A DNA stretch of 64,000 nucleotides from Streptomyces sp. STR69 (lineage in GTDB: Bacteria; Actinomycetota; Actinomycetes; Streptomycetales; Streptomycetaceae), in NCBI RefSeq assembly GCF_024519455.1, contig NZ_JALJRY010000001.1:419253-483252 (forward strand), read 5' to 3'. A program made the position numbers and the translations under genes. Position 1 is the first letter of the stretch, and each line of letters starts with the position of its first letter. This document shows positions 8,701-16,324 of this stretch, piece by piece. A model generated the notes under the pieces. It was not told the origin of the DNA. It saw only the letters and a list, made by a program, of their open reading frames with translations, and did not search any database.

Positions 8701-8997
8701 TACGGCGACAAGCGCGGCGAGGACTGGGCCCGCTTCCTGCGTTCCACTCTCCTGCCGTACGCGGCCCCCGGCGGCGTCGAGGTCGGCACGGCGGTCGCCC
8801 AGGAGGAACTGACGCAGCTCTCCCGCACCCGCCACCCCCACCGCGACGAAAAGCTCGACGACTACGTGGAGGCGTACCAGCTGCTGCTGGAGCGGGGCGT
8901 GAACCTGGAGGCGGGCTGGCAGGCGTGGCGGCTGGGCATGGTGCCGAGCCGCCACGCCCGTGAGGTGATGGGGGTGGCGGTGCCGGAGCGGCCCTGA
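5794..8997 (+). CDS. STAND-family NB-ARC/TPR protein
   Basis: 1,067 residues from ATG 5794, preceded by GAGGGGGA. Order of parts: a helical N-terminal region (1-75), two hydrophobic glycine-rich stretches at about 80-130 that may enter the membrane, then an NB-ARC-like ATPase. Its P-loop GAPGSGRTT at 247-255 has Arg where the Walker A Lys is expected. A Walker B strand VTIVLDDAS, a GLPLAL motif and a winged-helix region (YRLHDLVRAFA) follow. The C-terminal half is tetratricopeptide repeats with a recurring GEAW signature about every 40 residues. The layout resembles the C-terminal part of AfsR/SARP regulators but lacks their DNA-binding head. STAND proteins are switch-like scaffolds. Its position after the phosphatase-kinase-vWA operon may be functional, but a 175-bp gap separates them. 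Confidence 0.85.
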   Translation: MRDGHRSDAERLLARAVEEEVRRSGGRVEGQVLLARSRAALDAMAQTAAEEYAAYTGALDEAAAGQLTFGQRYAKEGSGTPLLVAGVAAVAAVVADLALGTGAGTALGTGVTVGVVGAAATVAKVTASHLPAAHHRAGATSQPGGPEQLRLQWLTALEVRGIRPFLDQQRVLAASTGPTKKPGPQLRGTDKSAAARRRSVLEQSFGQLPEPVGVFAGRRAELARIRQLVQAARASTETRPTVVVLHGAPGSGRTTLAVRAAHDLRDQFRGACVVDLRGDSPGESPLPTRDALLHLLNRLGAPREQLLFRERSSPDQQVKRLGELYHQHLTGLPVTIVLDDASDPGQVATLVPERSDSLVVVTARKPLDLPAELAAWVHQLPVDALDAAGAEELLGAVAQDGSGPYDAESDERIRELCGGLPLALRIAGSSLGPRSPRQLATDLGAYGPVEPVERVLWLRYTDQSDPARTLLRRLALAGRASLGAAAAASLLATDETEATRHLVALSRAGLIDHVRGTRYRLHDLVRAFAQARLLDEEESSERTAAQERLIVNYAELADSVLRLVDGNMSTRSDRFGPHGFTSLDEALRWLDDESSFITSTLRHAEGVDQGAVLNLLGALCDYCLLRGDLYRLGEISELAQAVDQGLLVRSVQWRTGIAARQLGELDKARTTLTSVVDLYMEAHHDAGAARALCSLGITLHHQGNLTEAAAKLREALDLQAPPQLATDRAWTMHALAAVERDRGRLPEAMRLLTESLVLHHAGESVHGEAWAHFQLGQLGLRMGDIPRAEHELTTALGLYGRTRDARGEAWALTQLARARLVAGDPSPAVDGLRTAASRHRDNEDARGEAWTVYYLGQALEETGNLDLAVRELERSRTMFSRMRDVYGLACARHHSARVTRDQRAAQTGSLRNSGFARQLLVDARADFQRIGVAHGEAWTCLELAVVDAGNARTPQALTLCDEALGLFTSYGDKRGEDWARFLRSTLLPYAAPGGVEVGTAVAQEELTQLSRTRHPHRDEKLDDYVEAYQLLLERGVNLEAGWQAWRLGMVPSRHAREVMGVAVPERP

Positions 8998-9021
8998 GCA
9001 CCCCCGCGCGGGCCCGCCCGG

Positions 9022-9258
9022 TCAGCCCTGCTTGGCCTTGGGTTCGGCCGGGACGGCCTCGGACTCCGCCTTCGGGTCCGGGGCCTCCTTGAAGTCGACC
9101 TTGTTCATCTGCTTGCTCATGGACTTCATCAGTCCCCATACGGCCAGGGCCATCACCGCGAAGACGATGAAACCGAGGACGCCGGGGGTGACCTTGTTCT
9201 CGTCGACCTCGGCGAGGGGGACCAGGTGCGTCATTGCCAGGGCTGCGCTTGAGCTCAT
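9022..9258 (-). CDS. Small single-pass membrane protein downstream of mca
   Basis: A 78-residue protein. The ATG at 9258 lies one base beyond the mca stop; a second ATG at 9267 is possible. It has a short N-terminus, one transmembrane helix (about 29-46, VLGFIVFAVMALAVWGLM), then a basic stretch (KSMSKQMNK) and an acidic, Ala/Pro/Lys-rich tail that should be cytoplasmic by the positive-inside rule. It is very probably co-transcribed with mca. Function unknown. Confidence 0.8.
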   Translation of the reverse strand: MSSSAALAMTHLVPLAEVDENKVTPGVLGFIVFAVMALAVWGLMKSMSKQMNKVDFKEAPDPKAESEAVPAEPKAKQG

Positions 9259-9259
9259 G

Positions 9260-10144
9260 TCAGGCATTGTCGCGGATGCCCGCAAAGAGGTCGTCCTCGG
9301 GGAGGGAGGTATCGACCAGAGACTTCGCGAGCTCGTACTCCTCGGTCGGCCAGACCTCTTTCTGGATCTCCATCGGGACCCGGAACCAGCCGCCGTCGGG
9401 GTCGATCTGCGTGGCGTGCGCGAGCAGCGCCTTGTCACGGATCTCGAAGAACTCGGCGCACGGGATGTGCGTGGTGAGCGTGCGGTCCCGCATCGTCCCG
9501 GACTCGTCCCAGCGCTTTAGCCAGTCCCCGTACGGCGACTCCAGGCCCCGCTCCAGCAGCGCCTTGTGCAGGGCCTCGGTGCGCTGCCGGTTGAAGCCCT
9601 GGTTGTAGTAGAGCTTCTGTGGCTGGTACGCCGGGCCGTACTCCGACTCCGGGTACTTCTCGGTGTCCGTCGCGCCCTCGAACGCCACCATCGAGATCGT
9701 GTGGGTCATGATGTGGTCGGGGTGCGGGTAGCCGCCGTTCTCGTCGTAGGTGGTGATCACCTGCGGACGGAAGGTGCGGATCTGCTTCACCAGCTCGCCG
9801 GCCGCCTTGTCGACGTCCTCCAGCGCGAAGCAGCCCTCGGGCAGCGGGGGCAGCGGGTCGCCCTCGGGCAGGCCCGAGTCGACGAAGCCGAGCCACTCCT
9901 GCTTGATGCCGAGGATGTCGCGGGCCTCGTCCATCTCCTTCTTGCGTACCTCGTGGATGTGCTCCTCGACGTACTTGTCGCCCTGGAGCTTCGGGTTGAG
10001 GATGGAGCCGCGCTCCCCGCCCGTGCAGGTCACGACCAGCACGTCCACCCCCTCGGACACGTACTTCGCCATGGTGGCCGCGCCCTTGCTCGACTCGTCG
10101 TCGGGGTGCGCGTGAACGGCCATCAGTCGCAGCTGGTCAGTCAA
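9260..10144 (-). CDS. mca: Mycothiol S-conjugate amidase
   Basis: A 294-residue cytoplasmic zinc hydrolase of the LmbE/PIG-L family that cleaves mycothiol S-conjugates to GlcN-Ins and a mercapturic acid, which is exported. The zinc motif HAHPDDE is at residues 11-17, and the third ligand lies in YPHPDHIMTH around residue 140. TGGERGSILNPKLQ and the closing domain are typical of Mca rather than MshB, and the length fits. The gene is divergent from the DUF4307 gene across 126 bp. It marks the organism as a mycothiol-producing actinobacterium. Confidence 0.95.
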   Translation of the reverse strand: MTDQLRLMAVHAHPDDESSKGAATMAKYVSEGVDVLVVTCTGGERGSILNPKLQGDKYVEEHIHEVRKKEMDEARDILGIKQEWLGFVDSGLPEGDPLPPLPEGCFALEDVDKAAGELVKQIRTFRPQVITTYDENGGYPHPDHIMTHTISMVAFEGATDTEKYPESEYGPAYQPQKLYYNQGFNRQRTEALHKALLERGLESPYGDWLKRWDESGTMRDRTLTTHIPCAEFFEIRDKALLAHATQIDPDGGWFRVPMEIQKEVWPTEEYELAKSLVDTSLPEDDLFAGIRDNA

Positions 10145-10270
10145 GACTCAATCCTCAGTAAGTCGGCGCCCCGGTGTCCTGGGGTGCAATCGGCGCTTCT
10201 ATAGTGACCGAATCGAGGGGCGAATAATTCCGGGGGCTGATTTCGGGAGCCCCTTGCCGGGAGGACGATC

Positions 10271-10669
10271 ATGAGTACGGCGAGTACGCGACTGCCCGAG
10301 GGCCGCTACGGCAACTCGTCGGACGAGCGTGCCGACCACAAGCTCAAGGTCGCTGGTGCCGTCCTCGCGGCGGCCCTGCTCGTCCTCGTCGGGTACTTCG
10401 CCTACCACTATGTCGTCGAGACCAAGATCAGCGCCGAAGTGATCACTTTCCAGGCCTCGGGCAACGAGGTCAAGGTGCATCTGGAGGTCCACAAGGACTC
10501 GGGCACCAGCGGCTACTGCACCCTGCGCTCGCAGGCCGCCGACCAGTCCGAGGTGGGCCGGGCCGACTTCCACTTCGGCGGCTCGGCGACCCGCATCGAC
10601 AAGGTCGTCACCCTGCGTACGACGGCCCGGGGCACCACGGCCGAGCTGCTCGGCTGCCACTCCGACTGA
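10271..10669 (+). CDS. DUF4307 membrane protein
   Basis: 132 residues, ATG start with GGGAGGA upstream (10259-10265). A polar N-terminus with RYG is followed by one transmembrane helix at about 28-47 (AGAVLAAALLVLVGYFAYHY) and an extracytoplasmic beta-rich domain. That domain contains two cysteines (in YCTLRSQ and near the end in LLGCHS) that could form a disulfide. This matches the actinobacterial DUF4307 family, which commonly sits next to mca and greA. Function unknown. Confidence 0.85.
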   Translation: MSTASTRLPEGRYGNSSDERADHKLKVAGAVLAAALLVLVGYFAYHYVVETKISAEVITFQASGNEVKVHLEVHKDSGTSGYCTLRSQAADQSEVGRADFHFGGSATRIDKVVTLRTTARGTTAELLGCHSD

Positions 10670-10837
10670 CGTCACCCTCGTTGTGTAGGCATTGACCTGC
10701 GTTGACGTATTTCTGACGGCTTATGTCCTCCCCTTGGCGCCGTTGAATTGTTAGGCTCGTGGTTTCGCCCTTCCATGAAGGAACATTCTTCTGGGTAGGG
10801 CGATGCTTTGTATTCCCAGTACCTACGAGGAGCACCT

Positions 10838-11338
10838 GTGACCCAGACCAGCGAAGACGTCACCTGGCTTACGCAGGAGGCGTACACCAAGCTCAAGGAA
10901 GAGCTGGCGTACCTGTCTGGTCCCGCGCGCGAGGAAGTCACCGCGAAGATCGCGGCTGCTCGCGAGGAGGGCGACCTGCGCGAGAACGGCGGGGACCACG
11001 CGGCCAAGGAGGAGCAGGGCAAGCAGGAGCTCCGCATCCGCCAGCTGGTCCAGCTCCTGGAGAAGGCCAAGGTCGGCGAGGCTCCGGCGTCTGCGGACGG
11101 CGCGGTCGCGCCCGGCATGGTCGTCACGATCGCGTTCGACGGCGACGAGGACGACACGATGACCTTCCTGCTCGCCTCGCGCGAGTACGCGAGCGCCGAC
11201 ATCGAGACCTACTCGCCGCAGTCCCCGCTGGGCTCCGGCGTGCTCGGCCACAAGGTCGGCCAGGAAGCGCGGTACGAGCTGCCCAACGGCAAGAAGGCCT
11301 CGGTGACGATCCTCAAGGCCGAGCCGTACAACGGCTGA
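10838..11338 (+). CDS. greA: Transcription elongation factor GreA
   Basis: 166 residues from GTG 10838, with GAGGAG five bases upstream. GreA inserts its coiled coil into the secondary channel of RNA polymerase and stimulates cleavage of backtracked RNA. The coiled coil occupies residues 1-75. The tip motif GDLRENGGDHAAKEEQ keeps the acidic Asp and Glu that position the second metal ion. The C-terminal FKBP-like domain carries SPLGSGVLGHKVG. The gene is probably monocistronic: it follows a 168-bp gap and ends in a strong terminator. Confidence 0.96.
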   Translation: MTQTSEDVTWLTQEAYTKLKEELAYLSGPAREEVTAKIAAAREEGDLRENGGDHAAKEEQGKQELRIRQLVQLLEKAKVGEAPASADGAVAPGMVVTIAFDGDEDDTMTFLLASREYASADIETYSPQSPLGSGVLGHKVGQEARYELPNGKKASVTILKAEPYNG

Positions 11339-11399
11339 CCTGCGGGACCTGACCCACGGGACCTGACCTGCGGGATTCCGAGGCTTCGCCTTCGACGAG

Positions 11400-11429
11400 C
11401 CCCCGGCTGCCTTGCGGCGCCGGGGGTTT
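11400..11429 (+). terminator. Rho-independent terminator of greA
   Basis: An 8-bp perfect stem (cccccggc/gccggggg) with an 11-base loop is followed by ttt, about 60 bases after the greA stop. Confidence 0.85.
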
Positions 11430-11466
11430 CGCCATGCCCCCTGGGATTCCGGCGTCCCGCGTCTCC

Positions 11467-12324
11467 TCAGGCCGTCGCCGAGCGGTACTTCCGCACCGCC
11501 AGTGTCCGGAATATGAGGATGATCAGGAGCGAGTAGATCAGTGAGGCCCACACCGGGTGCACCATGGGCCAGGCGTCCGAGGGCGACTGTCCCGGGTTGG
11601 CGAAGAGCACCCGGCAGGCCTGCACGGTGGCGCTGAACGGGTTCCACTCGGCGATGTGGCGCAGCCACGGGGTCATGTGGCCGGTGTCCACGAACGCGTT
11701 CGAGATGAACGTCACCGGGAAGAGCCAGATCAGTCCGCCGGAGGTGGCCGCCTCGGGCGTGCGGACGGTGAGCCCGATCAGGGCGCCGATCCAGGTGAAC
11801 GCGTACCCGAGCAGGAGCAGCAGGCCGAAGGCGCCGAGGACCTTGCCGGCGTTGGTGCCCCCGTCCGAGCCGACCCGCCAGCCGACCAGCAGGGCGACTA
11901 TCGCGAGGACCAGGAGGGTCAGCGCGGTCTGCACGAGGTCGGCGAGCGTCCGCCCGGTCAGTACCGCGCCGCGCGCCATGGGCAGCGAGCGGAAGCGGTC
12001 GATGAGGCCCTTGTGCATGTCGTCGGCGATGCCCGCGCCGGAGCTGGCGGTGGCGAACGTGACGGTCTGTGCGAAGATGCCCGCCATCAGGAAGTTCTTG
12101 TAGTCGGTGGCGCTGGTGCTGCCGCCGATCTGCATGGAACCGCCGAAGACGTAGGTGAACAGCACCACGAACATGATGGGCTGGATCAGCCCGAAAATGA
12201 CCATCTCGGGAATCCGGCTCATGCGGATCAGATTCCGTTTTGCGACGACCAGGGAGTCGTGGACGGACTGGCCCAGCGCGCTGCTCGGTGCCGCGACCGG
12301 CACGGCCTCGGTGACGGCACTCAC
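11467..12324 (-). CDS. ABC-2 type exporter permease (DrrB-like)
   Basis: 285 residues with about six transmembrane helices in the ABC-2 arrangement. The cytoplasmic segment DDMHKGLIDRFRSLPMAR followed by a GRTLADL helix is the hallmark loop of DrrB/NodJ-type permeases. Its ATG overlaps the stop of the ATPase gene (12321-12324), so both subunits are coupled. Predicted to form an efflux complex for a drug or lipid-like compound; the substrate cannot be read from the sequence. Confidence 0.9.
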   Translation of the reverse strand: MSAVTEAVPVAAPSSALGQSVHDSLVVAKRNLIRMSRIPEMVIFGLIQPIMFVVLFTYVFGGSMQIGGSTSATDYKNFLMAGIFAQTVTFATASSGAGIADDMHKGLIDRFRSLPMARGAVLTGRTLADLVQTALTLLVLAIVALLVGWRVGSDGGTNAGKVLGAFGLLLLLGYAFTWIGALIGLTVRTPEAATSGGLIWLFPVTFISNAFVDTGHMTPWLRHIAEWNPFSATVQACRVLFANPGQSPSDAWPMVHPVWASLIYSLLIILIFRTLAVRKYRSATA

Positions 12325-13352
12325 TTCGCGGCCTCCTTCTTGTGCTTGCGGTCCTTGGTGTCGGGGTTGGTGTCCGCGCCGTTGTCCTCGGTCTTCTCCT
12401 CGGCCAGGTGGCCCGTCAGGGAGAGGAACACGTCGTCGAGGGTGGGGCGGCGCAGGCCGATGTCGTCGATCTCGATGCCCTCGGTGTCGAGTTCGCGGAT
12501 GATTTCAGCGAGGAGCTTGGCTCCGCCGGAGACGGGCGTGGTGATCCTGCGGGTGTGCTCCTCGACGGTGGTGTCGCCCTTGCCGAAGCCGCGCAGACTG
12601 TATTTGTCCAAGAGGGCCGAGGCGATCTCGATGTGGTCGCGCTCGTGCACGACGACCTCCACGCGCTCGCCGCCGGTGCGGGCCTTGAGCTGGTCGGAGG
12701 TGCCGCGGGCGATGACCTTGCCGTGGTCGACGACCGCGATGTCGTGCGCGAGATGGTCGGCCTCTTCCAGGTACTGCGTGGTCAGCAGCAGTGTCGTACC
12801 GCCGGAGACGAGCTGTTTGATGACCTCCCACAGCATCTGGCGGTTGCGCGGGTCGAGTCCGGTGGTCGGCTCGTCCATGAACATCACCGGCGGGGAGACG
12901 ACCAGGGCCGCCGCGAGGTCGAGCCGGCGGCGCATGCCTCCGGAGTAGGTCTTCGCGGTGCGGTCGGCGGCGTCCGCGAGGTTGAACTGGTCGAGCAGTT
13001 CGTCGGCCCGAACCTTCGCGGCCTTGGCCTTCATCTGGTAGAGCTGGCCGACCATCTGCAGGTTCTCCCTGCCGGTCAGGTACTCGTCGACCGCGGCGAA
13101 CTGGCCGGAGAGACCGATGGAACGCCGCACCTCGTTGGGCTGCTTGAGCACGTCGAGGCCGGCCACGGTCAACTTGCCGCTGTCGGGTCGCAGCAGGGTG
13201 GTCAGACAGCGGACGGCGGTCGTCTTGCCCGCGCCGTTGGGCCCGAGCAGGCCCAGCACGGTGCCCTCGGGGACATCGAGGTCGACGCCGTCCAGAGCTT
13301 TCACATCGCCGAAGGTTTTCACCAGGCCTTCGGCATAGATGGCGCCTGGCAT
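12321..13352 (-). CDS. ABC exporter ATP-binding protein (DrrA-like)
   Basis: 343 residues. ATG 13352 is preferred because GGAG lies six bases upstream; a GTG twelve bases earlier would overlap that site. Walker A is GPNGAGKT at 37-44, the ABC signature is YSGGMRRRLDLA, and Walker B is VMFMDEPTTGLDP. The C-terminal extension (VVVHERDH onward, ending in a Lys/Asp-rich tail) is typical of DrrA-type ATPases that serve a separate permease. It drives the 285-residue permease encoded next. Confidence 0.93.
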   Translation of the reverse strand: MPGAIYAEGLVKTFGDVKALDGVDLDVPEGTVLGLLGPNGAGKTTAVRCLTTLLRPDSGKLTVAGLDVLKQPNEVRRSIGLSGQFAAVDEYLTGRENLQMVGQLYQMKAKAAKVRADELLDQFNLADAADRTAKTYSGGMRRRLDLAAALVVSPPVMFMDEPTTGLDPRNRQMLWEVIKQLVSGGTTLLLTTQYLEEADHLAHDIAVVDHGKVIARGTSDQLKARTGGERVEVVVHERDHIEIASALLDKYSLRGFGKGDTTVEEHTRRITTPVSGGAKLLAEIIRELDTEGIEIDDIGLRRPTLDDVFLSLTGHLAEEKTEDNGADTNPDTKDRKHKKEAAK

Positions 13353-13525
13353 ATCAGTCTCCACGTCGTCGGGGATTCTTCGAAAAGCCTAGGTTTGCGC
13401 ATGATGCTCCGCCTCCCGTTTTTCACAGGACCGGCGACACGAGACACACCATAACGCGATGTATCGCGTCTCTCAACGGATTTTCTCGAACGAGTGACGG
13501 AACAGGTGACGAACGGGCCCTGACC

Positions 13526-14755
13526 TCAGTCGATGACCGTGTACCCCGCGTCGCGCAGGGCCTGGCCGACCTCAGCGCAGTGCACCGGCCCCTTCGTCTC
13601 CAGGTGCAGCTCGACCTCCACCTCCGTGAGCCCGAGCCGTGGGTCGGTCCGGACGTGGCTCACATCGAGGACGTTAGCGTCGACCACTGACAACACCCCG
13701 AGAAGCGTCGCGAGCGCCCCCGGCCGGTCCGTCAGCCGCAGCGTCACGGCCAGGTAGCGGCCCTGCGCGGACATGCCGTGGCGCAGGATGCGCTGAAGCA
13801 GCAGCGGGTCGACGTTCCCGCCGGACAGCAGCGCGACGACCGGTCCCTCGAAGCTCCGCGGATCGCTCAGCAGCGCGGCGACCGGACTGGCACCGGCCGG
13901 CTCGACGACCAGCTTGGCCCGCTCCAGGCACAGCAGCAGCGCGGTGGACAGTTCGTTCTCGGTGACCGTGCGGACCTCGTCCACCAGATCGGCGACAATC
14001 GCGAACGGCACGTCGCCGGGCCTGCCGACCTTGATGCCGTCGGCCATCGTCGCCGGGTGCTGGATCGACACCGGGCGTCCGGCCGCCAGCGAGGGCGGAA
14101 ACGCGGCGGCGCCCGCCGCCTGCACGCCCACGATCCGCACGTCGGGCCGCAGCGCCTTCACGGCGACCGCGACACCGGCCGCGAGTCCGCCGCCGCCGAT
14201 CCCGACGACGATCGTGCGCACCTCGGGGCACTGGTCCAGGATCTCCAGGCCCACCGTGCCCTGGCCCGCGATGACGTCCGGGTGGTCGAAGGGGTGGATG
14301 AACACCGCGCCCGTCTCGTGGGCGTACTCCTGCGCGGCGGCCAGCGTCTCGTCGACCACGTGGCCGTGCAGGCGCACCTCGGCGCCGTACTCCTTGGTGG
14401 CGCTGATCTTCGGCAGGGGCGCACCCTTGGGCATGAACACCGTGGAGCGCACGCCGAGGAGTGCGGAGGCGAGGGCGACGCCCTGGGCGTGGTTGCCGGC
14501 GCTCGCGGCCACGACACCGGCGGCGCGCTCCTCGGGAAGCAGTCCGGCGATACGGACGTAGGCGCCGCGCAGTTTGAAGGAGCCCGTGCGCTGGAGGTTC
14601 TCGCACTTGAAGTGCACCGGCGAGCCGACGAGCTGGGTGAGGTGCCTGCTGCCTTCCATCGCGGTCACCCGCGCCACGCCCGTGAGCATCTTCTGGGCGC
14701 CGCGCACATCGTCGAGGGTGACGGGTCGCAAGGAGTCAGCCGTGCTGTAGCTCAT
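13526..14755 (-). CDS. ilvA: Threonine dehydratase (threonine ammonia-lyase)
   Basis: 409 residues, a PLP enzyme converting threonine to 2-oxobutanoate and ammonia, the entry step to isoleucine. The Schiff-base lysine is Lys61 in SFKLRGA, and the glycine-rich phosphate loop is GIGGGGLAAG. Residues from about 330 form a single ACT-like regulatory domain. That is shorter than the double domain of E. coli IlvA and fits the actinobacterial form. 2-Oxobutanoate can also feed propionyl-CoA, used by the carboxylase encoded later in this window; that link is inference. Confidence 0.93.
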   Translation of the reverse strand: MSYSTADSLRPVTLDDVRGAQKMLTGVARVTAMEGSRHLTQLVGSPVHFKCENLQRTGSFKLRGAYVRIAGLLPEERAAGVVAASAGNHAQGVALASALLGVRSTVFMPKGAPLPKISATKEYGAEVRLHGHVVDETLAAAQEYAHETGAVFIHPFDHPDVIAGQGTVGLEILDQCPEVRTIVVGIGGGGLAAGVAVAVKALRPDVRIVGVQAAGAAAFPPSLAAGRPVSIQHPATMADGIKVGRPGDVPFAIVADLVDEVRTVTENELSTALLLCLERAKLVVEPAGASPVAALLSDPRSFEGPVVALLSGGNVDPLLLQRILRHGMSAQGRYLAVTLRLTDRPGALATLLGVLSVVDANVLDVSHVRTDPRLGLTEVEVELHLETKGPVHCAEVGQALRDAGYTVID

Positions 14756-14900
14756 GACTCAAGCATCGCAGTTCACAGGCGCTCGCCACGGTTGTGACCA
14801 AGCTCCGAGACTGGTTTGCGCAGCGCCGGTACGGGCCGCCTTCCATCCGCGTACCCTGTCCCCCAACCCAGCACCCCCTTCATGAAGCGAGCCCCCGGCC

Positions 14901-15416
14901 ATGCCCACAACACCTGAAATGTCGATGGACATGACGACCGTCGGTGAACCCGGTCTCCTCGACACGCTGCAGCACGAGGTGGCGGTCTTCGCGCGCCGTG
15001 CCGAACAGACCCGGCTCGGTGGAGTCGGACAGGTGCGCAACTCCATGGACCGCGCCGCGTATCTGCTGCTCAACCGCCTCGACAAGGAAGGCCCGATGGG
15101 CGTCAAGGCGCTCGCGGCGAGCATGGGGATCGACTCCTCGACGGTCACCCGGCAGGTGGCCCCGCTCGTCGACACCGGGCTCGTCAAGCGCACCTCGCAC
15201 CCCGAGGACGGCCGCGCGGTGGTGCTGCAGCTGTCCCCGCGCGGGCAGTCGCGACTGGAGGAAGTCCGTTCGTCCAGGCGTCAGTTGATGGACGAGTTGA
15301 CACACGACTGGGCGCCGGAGGAGCGCGAGGCGTTCTGCACGCTCCTCACACGCTTCAACAGCGCCCTCTCCGCGCGGATGGCGATGCCGGGCAACGAGCC
15401 GTCGTCCGCTTCCTGA
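14901..15416 (+). CDS. MarR-family transcriptional regulator
   Basis: 171 residues with a winged helix-turn-helix at about 55-120: GVKALAASMGIDSSTVTRQV as the recognition region, and the wing HPEDGRAVVLQLSPRG with the family Asp-Gly-Arg. The N- and C-terminal helices form the dimer interface. It is divergent from ilvA across 145 bp and could bind there. No ligand-sensing cysteine pattern is evident. Confidence 0.92.
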   Translation: MPTTPEMSMDMTTVGEPGLLDTLQHEVAVFARRAEQTRLGGVGQVRNSMDRAAYLLLNRLDKEGPMGVKALAASMGIDSSTVTRQVAPLVDTGLVKRTSHPEDGRAVVLQLSPRGQSRLEEVRSSRRQLMDELTHDWAPEEREAFCTLLTRFNSALSARMAMPGNEPSSAS

Positions 15417-15425
15417 TCCCTCGGC

Positions 15426-15456
15426 GAGTGGGGCACACACGCGTGGTGCCCCACTC
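15426..15456. terminator. Hairpin after the marR-type gene
   Basis: Perfect 11-bp arms (gagtggggcac/gtgccccactc) with a 9-base loop, starting ten bases after the MarR stop. There is no T-run. Confidence 0.7.
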
Positions 15457-15533
15457 CCGCCCCTTCGTACCGAACTCTTGACCTCACGACAGCCCTGGCC
15501 TCATATGAAACCGGGTCCATCAGGTGGGAGGGC

Positions 15534-16040
15534 ATGGTGCGTGAACGGCAGGTGTCCCAAGGCGCCCGCCGGGCCCGCGAGTTCGAGGCGTTCGTCGCGG
15601 GCGCGGCAGGGCGGCTCCTGCACGCCGCCACGCTGCTCACCGCGGAGGCCGCGGACGACAACCCTCGCGCGCAACGCCTGCTGGCGCTGTCGCTGGCGCA
15701 CACGTACGCGTGCTGGGACCGGCTGCGCGGGGAGGACCCGTACGACCGTGCGCGGCAGTATCTGGCCAGCCGCTTCGCCCGCGCGGCCTGGCACCAGTAC
15801 GGCGGCCTCGGCCGGGCCCGCCCGCACGCCGACAGTCCGTTGGGTGCTCTGGCTCCCCAGGAGCGGCTGATCGTGGTCCTCAGGTTGTACGAGGGGGTCG
15901 CCGAGGAACAGGCCGCCGCACTGCTCGGGCTGCCCACGGAACGGGTCCGGACGATCTGCGAGCGGGCGACGGCGAGGCTGCTGCATCCGCCGCGCTCCCC
16001 GGTGCCGAAGGTGGCGAAGGCCAAGGTGGCGCCGTCATGA
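15534..16040 (+). CDS. Sigma-factor region 4-like protein (SigE-family-like)
   Basis: 168 residues. The second half (about 104-152) is a sigma-70 region 4-like helix-turn-helix: LAPQERLIVVLRLYEG then EEQAAALLGLPTERVRTICERA. The first half is helical but I cannot see an RpoD-like region 2 with the conserved -10 recognition residues, so it may be a divergent ECF sigma factor or a regulator derived from one. ATG 15534 is very close to GGGAGG (15526-15531); GTG 15537 is better spaced and may be the real start. The small membrane protein that follows is a candidate partner. Confidence 0.75.
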   Translation: MVRERQVSQGARRAREFEAFVAGAAGRLLHAATLLTAEAADDNPRAQRLLALSLAHTYACWDRLRGEDPYDRARQYLASRFARAAWHQYGGLGRARPHADSPLGALAPQERLIVVLRLYEGVAEEQAAALLGLPTERVRTICERATARLLHPPRSPVPKVAKAKVAPS

Positions 16041-16065
16041 GGTCGCCGAACGGGGGTACGCGCGC

Positions 16066-16314
16066 GTGAACAGGCCCGAGCGGGAGGCGGCCGTGCGGCG
16101 GATCATGGAGCGGACTCCGCCGCAGGTGCCGCCGGAGCTGTACGCGGACGTGGTGCGCCGCGGCGGCCGGATGCTGCGCCGCCGGATGGCCGCCCGGCGG
16201 ATGATGTGGCTGCTGCTGTGCGCGGCGGTCGTGGCGTTCACCGTGTGGGCGGCGATGGTCCATCCCTGGGTGGAGCCGCCGTCGGAGACGACTCCACCGC
16301 TGACGGGCTGGTGA
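16066..16314 (+). CDS. Small membrane protein following the sigma-like gene
   Basis: 82 residues from GTG 16066, 25 bp after the sigma-like gene. A basic amphipathic N-terminus (REAAVRRIMERTPPQVPPEL) with many Arg is followed by one transmembrane helix (about 46-63) and a short Pro-rich outside tail. The cytoplasmic N-terminus is short for an anti-sigma domain but the gene order is the classical one for a membrane anti-sigma factor. Function unproven. Confidence 0.7.
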   Translation: MNRPEREAAVRRIMERTPPQVPPELYADVVRRGGRMLRRRMAARRMMWLLLCAAVVAFTVWAAMVHPWVEPPSETTPPLTGW

Positions 16315-16324
16315 GAGCAGGTTT

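Noticed and set aside
10692..10727. greA promoter with ttgacg and tatgtc
   Set aside because: The spacing between candidate elements is 14 or 24 bases, so no confident promoter could be defined.
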